From assembly GCA_963753725.1 (NCBI GenBank), contig CAVWDI010000017.1, positions 186,001 through 250,000 of the forward strand: 64,000 nt of DNA, read 5' to 3'. Both the position numbers and the translations under genes were made by a program. Below are positions 38,656-47,809 of this stretch, in pieces (the first letter of the stretch is position 1; each line of letters begins with the position of its first letter). The notes below the pieces were generated by a model. It searched no databases, was not told the DNA's origin, and saw nothing but the letters and a program-made list of their open reading frames with translations. The DNA is from CAVWDI01 sp963753725 (GTDB lineage: Bacteria > Chloroflexota > Anaerolineae > Anaerolineales > UBA4823).

Positions 38656-40350
38656 ATGCGTAAATTTGTTATCGGATTGTTGATCGTCAGTGTCTTACTT
38701 ATCTTCCCAACGAGTGTTTTCGGTCAAAACTACCTTTTCAGCCTGGACAAACTTGATGTGCATGTGTTTATCGACGAGGACGGTACCTACGCAATAGACT
38801 ATATCCTGACATTCACAAACAATCCGTCCGCTTCACCCATAGATTTTGTCGATCTAGGTTTACCCAACTCAAATTTTGATGTTAATCGAATTCAAGCAGA
38901 GGTGGATGAGCAGCCGATATTAAATATCTCAAAAGGTGATTATCAAGGAACAGGTACAGGTGTGGCTCTTGCCCTTGAGGCTAACGCCATCCAACCTGGC
39001 CAAACGGGTGAGGTTCATGTTTTGGTTGAAGGCGTAAATGGGGTGATATTTCCCGATGATGAAGATGAAAATTATGTCAGCGCGGTGTTCTCCCCCGTTT
39101 ATTTTGGTTCTCAATATCTTCAGGGAGATACGGATATTTCGGTGACATTCCACCTGCCGCCTGGCGTTCAACCTGAAGAACCTCGCTGGCATGCTGCACC
39201 ATCCGGATTCCCAAACGAACCTGAAACAGGTATTGATGGAAATGGGCTGGTTACCTACACCTGGACGAATCCAAATGCGGCCGGATACGAACAATATAGG
39301 TTTGGCGCTTCCTTCCCGAAAGAATACATTCCAGAGGACTCAATTGTGACCTCACAAACCAATACTCTTGGAATACTTAGTCTTCTCGGTGTAGGCGCCG
39401 AGGCGCTCTGCCCTCAAACGATTTGCTGCGGATTTGTAATCCTTGTTATTGGCATGATATTTATGTCCTACAAGAGGACCCAGCAGCGCAAACTTGCATA
39501 CTTACCGCCTAAAATGGCGATTGAGGGACATGGAATTAAGCGCGGTCTTACGGCAGTGGAAGCTGCAATTTTATTAGAACAATCCATGGATAAGATACTT
39601 ACTATGATCCTTTTTTCTACCATCAAAAAAGGAGCCGCAACTGTACTCAACCAGGAACCTCTTGAAGTAGAATTAACTGATCCACTCCCCGAAAATTTAC
39701 ATCAGTATGAAACCGATTTTCTGAGCGCGATTCAGGAGGAGAAGGCCAACAAAAAGCGTAAAGCTATGCAAACCGCTATGATTGATCTGATTAACAGTGT
39801 CGCGAAAAAGATGAAAGGTTTCAGCCGCAAAGAGACCATCACGTATTACAAGGATATCGTCAACCGCGCCTGGTCACAGGTCGAAGACGCCGATACACCC
39901 GAAATTAAGAGTGAAAAATACGAAGAGTATATGGACTGGACAATGGTGGACGAAGAGTACGAAGACCGCACAAAAGATATCTTCCAAACTGGACCTGTAT
40001 TCATACCAACCTGGTGGTCGAGATATGATCCTGGATACGGTCGGCACACTCCAAGCATCCCGGGTTCAACTGGACCAGGTGTACCATCTACTGGAGGAGG
40101 TATGACCTTACCGCAACTGCCAGGGTCAGTTTTTGCGGCTTCTGTTGTGAACGGTGTTCAAAATTTCTCCAGCGATGTAGTGGGGAATATCACAGACTTT
40201 ACTAACGGAGTAACGCAAAAAACCAACCCTGTCCCGGTGTCAAGCGGGGGTCGCGGAGGCAGTGGCAGGAGTTTTAGCAGCGGCGGTGGATGCGCATGTG
40301 CCTGCGCATGTGCAGGCTGCGCCTGCGCTTGCGCTGGAGGCGGCAGATAG
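38656..40350 (+). CDS. Membrane protein with C-terminal Cys-Ala repeat tail (DUF2207-like), candidate modified substrate
   Basis: 564 residues from ATG 38656 (GGAG site upstream; a start 12 bp earlier is also open). Signal peptide MRKFVIGLLIVSVLLIFP; a beta-rich extracellular domain to about residue 245 like DUF2207; one membrane helix (CCGFVILVIGMIFMSY) followed by KRTQQRK, which places the rest in the cytosol. A helical region, a Pro/Gly-rich linker and a Gly/Ser stretch lead to the end: GGG, then (CA)4, G, (CA)3, GGGR. Seven cysteines in 15 residues at the very C-terminus is extreme. The next genes encode a radical SAM/SPASM enzyme and relatives, so the tail is a likely modification target; this is inference. 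Confidence 0.78.
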   Translation: MRKFVIGLLIVSVLLIFPTSVFGQNYLFSLDKLDVHVFIDEDGTYAIDYILTFTNNPSASPIDFVDLGLPNSNFDVNRIQAEVDEQPILNISKGDYQGTGTGVALALEANAIQPGQTGEVHVLVEGVNGVIFPDDEDENYVSAVFSPVYFGSQYLQGDTDISVTFHLPPGVQPEEPRWHAAPSGFPNEPETGIDGNGLVTYTWTNPNAAGYEQYRFGASFPKEYIPEDSIVTSQTNTLGILSLLGVGAEALCPQTICCGFVILVIGMIFMSYKRTQQRKLAYLPPKMAIEGHGIKRGLTAVEAAILLEQSMDKILTMILFSTIKKGAATVLNQEPLEVELTDPLPENLHQYETDFLSAIQEEKANKKRKAMQTAMIDLINSVAKKMKGFSRKETITYYKDIVNRAWSQVEDADTPEIKSEKYEEYMDWTMVDEEYEDRTKDIFQTGPVFIPTWWSRYDPGYGRHTPSIPGSTGPGVPSTGGGMTLPQLPGSVFAASVVNGVQNFSSDVVGNITDFTNGVTQKTNPVPVSSGGRGGSGRSFSSGGGCACACACAGCACACAGGGR

Positions 40351-40391
40351 TTGAATTTTTTTACTCTCCTGATAAATGGAAAATAATTCCA

Positions 40392-41798
40392 GTGATTGAA
40401 AGAAAATATTTTCAGAAGTTTCTTAAGAATTTTCCTATTCTTATTAACCAGGGTAATGATAAGTATACATCTCCCGGTTTGTTTCACTACAAACGACAAA
40501 AAATTGGCGAACAAAGCCGCATCCATTTGCGGGTAGATCCAGATGGCTCTGGAATATTGTTGGTCAATGCAAACAGATTAATTCACTTTAATCCAACTGC
40601 CGCTTATATGGCACGCTTATCTCTTGAAGGATTACCCAAAGATCAGGCTATTTCAAAAATTAATAAAAGATACAGAGTCAAAAAGGGGGCTGCGCAAAGC
40701 GACTATTTGGAATTTCAAATTAAACTGGAGGAGTTAATCCGGCCTGATGGCCTGTGTCCTTTACATGATTTGGAACTCGATATAAGACCACCATTCAATG
40801 TTAAACCATCCGCACCCTACAGGATGGATTTAGCTCTAACCTACCGCTGTAATAATGACTGCCCACATTGTTATAATGCCCGACCACGTAATTACAAAGA
40901 ACTCGATACCCAAAGTTGGAGAGATATCCTTGACCAGCTATGGGATTATGGAATTCCACACATCGTATTCACCGGAGGCGAACCAACTATTAGATCAGAT
41001 TTATGTGAATTAATCGCCCATGCGGAAAAAAATGGCCAAATAACAGGAATAAATACAAATGGCCGGCGATTAAAAGACCGGGAATTTGTCAAACGGTTGG
41101 TTGATGCAGGATTGGATCATGTTCAAATAACAATCGAATCTCATAATCCATCAATCCATGACGAAATGGTCGCAGCACGAGGTGCATGGGAACAGACAGT
41201 ATCAGGCTTAAATAATGTCCTTGAAAGCCCCCTGTTTGTTATGACGAATACAACTATGCTAAAGGCCAACAGTCTCTATCTTGCTGAGACGCTTAATTTC
41301 TTGGCGAATATTAGTGTGCCAACTATCGGATTAAATGCTCTCATTTATTCCGGTAAGGGTAAGAATGTTGGTACCGGTATCAAGGAAAGTGAATTATCTC
41401 CTCTTCTTGAAACTGCTCGAAGCCTGACGGGTAAAAACAACCAGCGTCTGATATGGTACACACCCACACAGTACTGCAATTTCGATCCGATGCAGCTTGA
41501 GCTGGGAGTTAAAGGCTGTACTGCCGCTCTCTATAACATGTGTATTGAACCAGATGGCGGAGTCCTCCCCTGCCAATCATATTATGTTCAGCTGGGGAAT
41601 ATTTTAAGTGATGACTGGGATTCAATCTGGAACCACGATCTTGCTGTTTCATTGAGAGAACGAAAAAATATTCCTGATAAATGCTGTAATTGTGTTTTAT
41701 TGTCTGAATGTGGGGGTGGATGTCCTCTTTATTTCCAGCATGTCAATGATTCGAAGAAACGTGAGGGTAGCGCTGATAGCATTAATCGTTCCGTATAA
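40392..41798 (+). CDS. Radical SAM/SPASM peptide-modifying enzyme with PqqD-like domain
   Basis: 468 residues from GTG 40392; the open frame runs 102 bp further upstream into the substrate gene. Residues about 40-125 resemble a PqqD-like recognition element (LLVNANRLIHFNPTAAYMARL). The radical SAM core has C153, C157 and C160 in TYRCNNDCPHCYN and GGEP near 195. The SPASM region starts at C376 and includes MCIEPDGGVLPCQSYY, then CCNC and CGGGC, ligands for auxiliary clusters. Such enzymes make thioether, C-C or other links in ribosomal peptides. The Cys-Ala tail of the preceding protein is the obvious candidate substrate. Confidence 0.88.
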   Translation: MIERKYFQKFLKNFPILINQGNDKYTSPGLFHYKRQKIGEQSRIHLRVDPDGSGILLVNANRLIHFNPTAAYMARLSLEGLPKDQAISKINKRYRVKKGAAQSDYLEFQIKLEELIRPDGLCPLHDLELDIRPPFNVKPSAPYRMDLALTYRCNNDCPHCYNARPRNYKELDTQSWRDILDQLWDYGIPHIVFTGGEPTIRSDLCELIAHAEKNGQITGINTNGRRLKDREFVKRLVDAGLDHVQITIESHNPSIHDEMVAARGAWEQTVSGLNNVLESPLFVMTNTTMLKANSLYLAETLNFLANISVPTIGLNALIYSGKGKNVGTGIKESELSPLLETARSLTGKNNQRLIWYTPTQYCNFDPMQLELGVKGCTAALYNMCIEPDGGVLPCQSYYVQLGNILSDDWDSIWNHDLAVSLRERKNIPDKCCNCVLLSECGGGCPLYFQHVNDSKKREGSADSINRSV

Positions 41799-41821
41799 AT
41801 ATTAATTTCTCCTGAAAAATT

Positions 41822-42969
41822 ATGACTAACATATTAAATAACTTCAAACAATTTTTATCACCAACAAAACCCCTTCAAGCTGGAATTTATCATTACATTT
41901 CACCTCCAGAGGATGCGCGCAATTACCGTTTGCATTTAAGAATCGAGGGAGATGCAAATGGAATTCTGATCATAAACGCCAGCACAGTTCTCCATTTAAA
42001 TCAAACTGCTGCCGAATATGCCTATTATCTTGTGCATAACGAAAGCCCTGATAATGTCGCCCGCACGATGTCTGAAAGATACAATATCGACCAACCTCAA
42101 GCAAAAATTGACTATCTCGATTTATCGAATAAAATCCAATCGCTATTATCAACACCTGATCTTGATCCTGTTACTTTCCTCGATATTGATCGTGTGAGAC
42201 CATTTACAGGACATATCACCGCCCCATATCGATTGGATTGTGCAGTGACATATAATTTGCCGGATTCGGATGATCCAAATACTGCTCCTGTCGAGAAAGT
42301 CGATCAAGAATTGAATACTGATCAGTGGAAAAAAGTAATCGATAAGGCTTGGCAGGCAGGAATTCCGCATATTTTATTTACTGGAGGAGAACCTACGCTT
42401 CGTGAAGATATCGCCGAACTTATATTACACGCTGAAATGAATGGTCAGGTAACAGGTCTTTTGACCAATGGACTCTTATTAGGGGATAAAAAGTATCTTG
42501 ATACCTTATTGGGTACAGGTCTTGATCATGTCATGTTGATCCTTCAATCAGATACCGAGACATTTATGACTGCACTTCGCAATTCGCTCGACGAAGATAT
42601 TTTCGTTGCAGTCCATTTAACCCTTAATGAGGTAAATGAGAAAGAATTAGCTGAAAAGATTGTTCTTCTCGGCAATATGGGTGTCAAAGCAATATCATTA
42701 AGTGCAGCCGATCAAACCCTCGCAGATTCACTGGGGAGATTGCGCGAGCTGGTCGCTGAGCGCCAGCTTGATCTGATTTGGAATTTGCCTGTCCCATATT
42801 CATCTGTAAATCCAATCGATTTAGAAACCGATAGAGAAGAATCTTAAAGGGCGAAGGCAAAGCATGGTTATATGTAGAACCGGATGGAGATGTTTTACCA
42901 GCCCAAGGGGTCAACCGTGTGTTAGGAAATTTATTACAGGATGAATGGAGTACGATCTGGGAGGTTTAA
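41822..42969 (+). CDS. Degenerate radical SAM/SPASM paralogue with PqqD-like domain, frame broken near end
   Basis: About 381 residues, alignable with the preceding enzyme: LIINASTVLHLNQTAAEYAYYL (PqqD-like), TGGEPTLRED, and a C-terminus reading WLYVEPDGDVLPAQG. The three radical SAM cysteines are gone: TYRCNNDCPHC in the first protein is here TYNLPDSDDPN (Leu, Asp, Asn). The SPASM cysteines are gone too (VLPC becomes VLPA), and the protein ends before the last Cys groups. One missing base near 42836 hides the C-terminus. It looks like a non-catalytic partner, perhaps for binding the substrate. Confidence 0.82.
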
Positions 42970-42974
42970 AGTAA

Positions 42975-43772
42975 GTGCCGCTTTCCGCCCAAGAATGGCA
43001 CACACGTTTCCAGAAACAAGCCACCTGGACTGAATCAATTCGCAGTTTTATATTGGAGCGTGTGCCCATCCGCTCTACCGCACATATCTTGGAGGTCGGG
43101 TGTGGAACAGGAGCAATTTTAGAGGACATTCGTCAAATAGTTGATTATTCAGTTAATAACTCAGGTTCAAATGGATTGAGACATTCGAATATCCACGGTT
43201 TGGATATAAACGAGACTTACATAACCCTTGCGCAAGCCAATCTTCCACTTACTTCACTCGTCATTGGGGATGCCGTATCATTACCCTACCGAGATAATTC
43301 ATACAACATAACCTACTGCCATTTTCTTTTGATGTGGTTAGACGAACCAGATAAGGCTGTGCTCGAAATGCAGCGTGTTACTCTCCCAGGTGGTATGGTG
43401 ATAGCATTCGCTGAACCGGACTATGGAGGACGTATTGACTACCCACCCGAACTCGAAGAATTGGGAATTTTGCAAACCAAAGCCTTAAAATCACAAATGG
43501 CCGATCCGTATATGGGCCGAAAGCTAGCTTCGGTTTTTTCACAGGCCGGATTAACTGATATACAGGTTGGAGTTCTTGGGGGAAATTGGAAAATTGGTGA
43601 TATGAATTACGATTCGGACAGCGAATGGGCCGTTGTTTTTTCCGATCTTGAAGCTCAAGTTCCAGAAGATAAACTCAACAAATACAAGAATATTTCTAAA
43701 CAAGCTCACGTAGAAGGAACGAGAATATTATTTGTTCCTACTTTTTATGCTGTTGGACGTGTAATTGAATAA
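42975..43772 (+). CDS. Class I SAM-dependent methyltransferase
   Basis: A protein of 265 residues from GTG 42975, only 5 bp after the restored stop of the preceding gene. Motif I LEVGCGTGAILEDI near 38, motif II GDAVSLPYRDNSYN near 97, and CHFLLMWLDEPDKAVLEM near 115 are typical of UbiE/BioC-type methyltransferases acting on small molecules or peptides. It ends the gene set with the radical SAM genes, so it may methylate the same product. The substrate is not known. Confidence 0.83.
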   Translation: MPLSAQEWHTRFQKQATWTESIRSFILERVPIRSTAHILEVGCGTGAILEDIRQIVDYSVNNSGSNGLRHSNIHGLDINETYITLAQANLPLTSLVIGDAVSLPYRDNSYNITYCHFLLMWLDEPDKAVLEMQRVTLPGGMVIAFAEPDYGGRIDYPPELEELGILQTKALKSQMADPYMGRKLASVFSQAGLTDIQVGVLGGNWKIGDMNYDSDSEWAVVFSDLEAQVPEDKLNKYKNISKQAHVEGTRILFVPTFYAVGRVIE

Positions 43773-43790
43773 TCCTGAAATCACTACAAC

Positions 43791-44138
43791 TTATTTAGTT
43801 GGAAATCCAATTTCAATATTATTGTCTTCTACACGTACCGGGTATGCTGGTATATCCACAATTGCTGGTAAAGAGAGCGCTTTCCCTGTACGTACATCAA
43901 ACTGAGCTCCATGGCGTGGACAAGTAACATTAAATTCCTCAATATTTCCATCACCCAGCGGTCCGTCATCATGGCTGCAGACGTCCCCAATAGCAAAATA
44001 TTTCTCAGCGATTTTAAAAAGAACAATCTGGATATCATCCACTTCAATAAAAAGCCGCTCCCCATCGTCTAATTCATCTTGAGAGGCAACTTCAATAAAT
44101 TCACATTCGTCTGGACGAACAATATTGTAATCATACAT
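43791..44138 (-). CDS. Rieske [2Fe-2S] ferredoxin-like protein
   Basis: A protein of 115 residues. CSHDDGPLG near 46 and CPRHGAQFD near 67 are the Cys-His/Cys-His ligands of a Rieske cluster; YPVRVEDNNIEIG follows. It is a soluble protein of the NirD or dioxygenase-ferredoxin kind. It is the last gene of the SUF set (sufS and sufU precede), where similar Rieske genes occur in several bacteria; it may donate electrons for cluster assembly. Confidence 0.88.
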   Translation of the reverse strand: MYDYNIVRPDECEFIEVASQDELDDGERLFIEVDDIQIVLFKIAEKYFAIGDVCSHDDGPLGDGNIEEFNVTCPRHGAQFDVRTGKALSLPAIVDIPAYPVRVEDNNIEIGFPTK

Positions 44139-44188
44139 AGAGAATTCCTGAAAGATTAGTTCGTAATTATGAGGAGGAATTCTGCAAT

Positions 44189-44584
44189 TTATTCAACCAG
44201 ATCATCGCTGGCTTTATCAATACCATAAACCCCAGCTTTTAGAACCTTTAGTGAAAGCAAAGCGCATTTTAATCTCACAGGTCCTAATTCTACACCTAAC
44301 ATTTCTATAATATCTTCTTTTGAAAGGCTTTTCAATTCTTCAAGATTCTTACCCTGAATTGATTCAACGAGTATATCAGCGGATGCCTGAGAAATTGCGC
44401 ATCCATGGCCATCAAATGCCGCTTCAGTTACTTTTCCTTCGTCATCTATGCGCAAATCTATACGTATATGATCGCCGCACAGCGGATTATCATCTTCAAA
44501 TGTAATATCGCTAGGATCTAAACTTCCCTTATGCTGCGGGTTTTTATAACGATCAACAATAATTTCTCGATACAAGTCTTCCAT
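44189..44584 (-). CDS. sufU: SUF scaffold/sulfur-transfer protein SufU
   Basis: A protein of 131 residues. NPLCGDHIRI near 34, GHGCAISQASAD near 60 and RLKCALL near 103 are the conserved cysteines of SufU. They bind zinc or accept sulfur from SufS. The downstream Rieske gene and the upstream sufS, 54 bp away, form one operon. Confidence 0.92.
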   Translation of the reverse strand: MEDLYREIIVDRYKNPQHKGSLDPSDITFEDDNPLCGDHIRIDLRIDDEGKVTEAAFDGHGCAISQASADILVESIQGKNLEELKSLSKEDIIEMLGVELGPVRLKCALLSLKVLKAGVYGIDKASDDLVE

Positions 44585-44638
44585 GATTATTACCAGTGTT
44601 TGTGGAATTTACAGATGCTGTTCTTCGTGATTAATATA

Positions 44639-45877
44639 TCAAATACCAAATATGTCAAGGACCGAATATAGCGCTTCCGCTAAATGATCCACTTCTTCTT
44701 TTGTGTTATACAGGTAAAAACTGGCACGAGCAGATGCCGGTAATTTTAATTTTTCGTGCAATGGCATCGCACAGTGATGTCCGGCTCGGATTGCTATCCC
44801 CTCGTTATCCAATATCTGAGAAATATCATGCGGGTGTGCGCTGCTCATAGAAAATGAAATGACCGCACCTTTCTTCGTAGCTTCCGGACCATAAATCTGT
44901 ACTCCAGGAACTTCGACCAATCGTTCCAATGCATAAGAAACGATTTCTTGTTCGTGTTCTGCAATATTTTCCATTCCTATCGAGTTGAGATAGTCAATTG
45001 CTGCACCGAGCCCAATCACTTCCGTTATTGCGGGTGTACCTGCTTCAAATTTAAACGGAAGCTCATTTGGAGTGAACGAAGTTAGTTCAACTCTTTTTAT
45101 CATATCGCCACCGCCAAGAAATGGCGGCATAGATTGCAGTAAATCCATTTTCCCATACAAGATTCCAATTCCACTCGGTCCGCACATTTTGTGGCCGGAA
45201 AATGCCAGGAAATCAGCATCCAGGTCACTAACATTTACCGGTAAATGAGGCACTGATTGAGCGGCATCAACTATTGTTATCGCACCTGCACTATGGGCAA
45301 TTTGAATTATTTCCTTGGCGGGATTGATCGTCCCGAGCACATTCGACATGTGAGTGAAACCAACTGCTTTGGGTTTCAACTTAATAAGGTCCTTGTAAAC
45401 ATCCAAATCTAACAATCCGTTTTCCATCACAGGGATAAATTCCAGGCGAATCCCCTTCTCCTGTGCCAACATTTGCCATGGAACTAGATTTGAATGGTGC
45501 TCCATCTCAGTTAGAATCACAACATCCCCGCTTGATAAATTAGTTCTCCCCCAGCTTTGCACTACCAAATTTATTGATTTAGTTGTGTTGCGTGTGAAAA
45601 TAACCTGCTTGGAGGATGGGGATCCAATAAATTCACCTACTTTACTACGCGCCAACTCATACATTAGCGTAGCTTCTTCTGCAAGGGTATGTATTCCGCG
45701 ATGGATATTTGCGTAGGAATTTTTATTAAACACATCCATCGTCTGCAATACCTGGGTCGGCTTTTGGCTCGTAGCAGCAGAATCTAAGTATATTAATGGA
45801 ACTCCAGGTTTAATTTCCCGGTTAAGAATAGGAAAATCAGCTCGGATGTGAACCTGATCAAATTCTTCGTTGTTCAT
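44639..45877 (-). CDS. sufS: Cysteine desulfurase SufS
   Basis: A protein of 412 residues. PLP-binding: EMEHHSNLVPW near 122, DAAQSVPHLP near 205, SGHKMCGPSGIGILYG near 229 (Schiff-base Lys). The catalytic Cys lies in RAGHHCAMPLH near 368. It delivers sulfur from cysteine to the SUF scaffold. It lies directly before sufU on the same strand, and after a small unknown gene. Confidence 0.94.
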   Translation of the reverse strand: MNNEEFDQVHIRADFPILNREIKPGVPLIYLDSAATSQKPTQVLQTMDVFNKNSYANIHRGIHTLAEEATLMYELARSKVGEFIGSPSSKQVIFTRNTTKSINLVVQSWGRTNLSSGDVVILTEMEHHSNLVPWQMLAQEKGIRLEFIPVMENGLLDLDVYKDLIKLKPKAVGFTHMSNVLGTINPAKEIIQIAHSAGAITIVDAAQSVPHLPVNVSDLDADFLAFSGHKMCGPSGIGILYGKMDLLQSMPPFLGGGDMIKRVELTSFTPNELPFKFEAGTPAITEVIGLGAAIDYLNSIGMENIAEHEQEIVSYALERLVEVPGVQIYGPEATKKGAVISFSMSSAHPHDISQILDNEGIAIRAGHHCAMPLHEKLKLPASARASFYLYNTKEEVDHLAEALYSVLDIFGI

Positions 45878-45967
45878 TGTTGTATGTTCAATCCTGTAAT
45901 TCTATTAATTTGTATTTCTAGCCGCTGTTAGATTTTTGTTTTCTTAGAAGCAGTTCTTGGTCGCCGT

Positions 45968-46231
45968 TTACGTCGGATGGGTCTGCGAATATTTTGGGAA
46001 ATATTTCGGACACCATAATACATGATCCGGTACCATCCATCCATCAGTCAGGTAGACATTATCGCGGAATTGGACTGCAATCATCTTAGGATCAACTTGA
46101 ACGACGGTACCCGCCAACCAATCTCTGATTCTATCTCCATTTTTTTCGTGGTCGCAGTAAACTTCTACACGATTACCGACCTTATAAGCTTCATCCAGAT
46201 CTGGATCGTTAGTAAAAAATAATCCTGACAA
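45968..46231 (-). CDS. Small unknown protein within the SUF cluster
   Basis: 87 residues from TTG 46231, chosen because TAAGGAGGC lies just upstream (plus 46236-46244) whereas the longer frame from GTG 46294 has no ribosome site. The core VGNRVEVYCDHEKNGDRIRDW and LAGTVVQVDPKMIAVQF suggest a small SH3- or Tudor-like beta barrel; WMVPDHVLWC follows. It lies between sufD and sufS but is not a known SUF component, so function is open. Confidence 0.65.
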   Translation of the reverse strand: MSGLFFTNDPDLDEAYKVGNRVEVYCDHEKNGDRIRDWLAGTVVQVDPKMIAVQFRDNVYLTDGWMVPDHVLWCPKYFPKYSQTHPT

Positions 46232-46441
46232 TTGTGCCTCCTTATCTGCAATAACAATCAATACCAAATGAGAGCCGGACTCGTCCAACCTCACTAAATT
46301 TAATAGTTACCCCTCCGCTCACACATAGTATGCAAAAATCTCAATCACGTCGGAGATAAACTTATTGTTTTACGAACCTTTTATTTTACATTAAAAATCA
46401 AGATAAACAAGTCACTACTATAAAACTGGGTTTTGCATAAA

Positions 46442-47807
46442 TCAAAATTTCATCTTTTCAACAATTTCTTGCTGAAATCTTGATCTTACCCCTTCAAAAG
46501 GTATTCTCTGCATGATTGGGTCAAAGAATCCTTCAACAATCAGTCTTTCAGCCTGTTCATATCGTATACCGCGGCTGAGTAAATAAAATATTTGTTCAGG
46601 GTCAATTTTTCCTACCGTTGCACCATGTGTACAGCGAACATCATCCGCGAGTATTTCCAAACCTGGGATCGAATCAGCACGCGCATTCGAGTCGAAGAAT
46701 CAGATTGCGATTCGCCTGGTAACCATCCGTTTTTTGTGCTCCAGGTGCAACATAAATCATTCCCTGCCATACAGAACGACTGTTCTCACGTAAAGCGCCT
46801 TTAAATAAAAGATCACTGGATGTATTTGGTGCAAAATGGTTTTGCTGTGTATCATGATCCAGATGTTGTACACCATCCGTAAAATAAAATCCTGACATCC
46901 GCCCCGAAGCTCCCCGACCGATCAGATCCAGATCTGAAAAATTCTTGGAGACCCTACTTCCAACAGCTCCAAATATCCAGTCGAGATTAGCATCACGCCC
47001 AATCCTTGCTCGCTCATGGGTAAAATTCCACATATGCTCTCCCCAGGATTGTAACTCTACAAATTTTAAATTTGCCTCCGCGCCAACATAGATTTCCACT
47101 ATACCAGCATGCAGGGCGTTTGTATTTGGTAAGGTTGGAGATGCAGATTCATGTACATAAGTGGCGGAGGATCCGTCTTCTAACCACACCATAATATGGT
47201 CGAAGAGTGCAATATTCTCTCCTGGTCCCCACATAATGCTCTGCAGTGGAATTGCCACATGCACGCCCCTCGGGACATATAGGAGAACTCCGTTTTGTGC
47301 CAAGGCAGAAACCATTGCCGAAAATTTTCCTTCATCGGATTTAACGATCTTTCCCATTATCCCTTCAAGGATTTCGGGATATTGCCTGATCGCAGTAGAA
47401 AAATCCGTGAATATTACGCCCTGTTTCGATAATTCGGAATTTTCCTTTACTTTTATTTCTTGGGGCGTAATGATGATCTGACCACCATGCAATTCACCAA
47501 CCAAAGGTTCCAATATTTCATCCGGTACTGGAGTCACATCATTATGGGTATCATTATCTATTTCAGGTATGAGAAAATCATTGGCTGGTAGTGACCTGAG
47601 ATTTGTCCGTCTCCAGGCTTCTTCTTTCGTTGTCGGAATTGGCATATTTGTGAAACTGTTCCAGGCAACATTGCGATACTTTTTTATATATTCAGGCGCA
47701 TCACCGTTTCCAGAGATTGATTCGAATATCTCGGAGGTGAATGGGAAATCCTTTTTTACACCGGATTTCGAATTTCTCGTTTTTCTTACAACTGTCTTTT
47801 TGGCCAT
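46442..47807 (-). CDS. sufD: SUF assembly protein SufD, frame broken once
   Basis: The main frame from 47807 carries the SufBD fold: VPRGVHVAIPLQSIMW, VEIYVGAEANLKFVELQSW, and QNHFAPNTSSDLLFKGALR. One extra base near 46693 ends it at LILRLECAC; restored, it reads NLILDSNARADSIPGLEI and continues through CTHGATVGKIDPEQIFYL, the family C-terminus. Full length about 455 residues. Partner of SufB and SufC. A 2-bp gap separates it from sufB. Confidence 0.92.
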
Positions 47808-47809
47808 AA

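Noticed and set aside
40158..40526. Antisense frame over the Cys-Ala tail
   Set aside because: A Pro/Ala/His repeat caused by reading the GC-rich tail codons backwards; the plus-strand gene and its topology explain the region.
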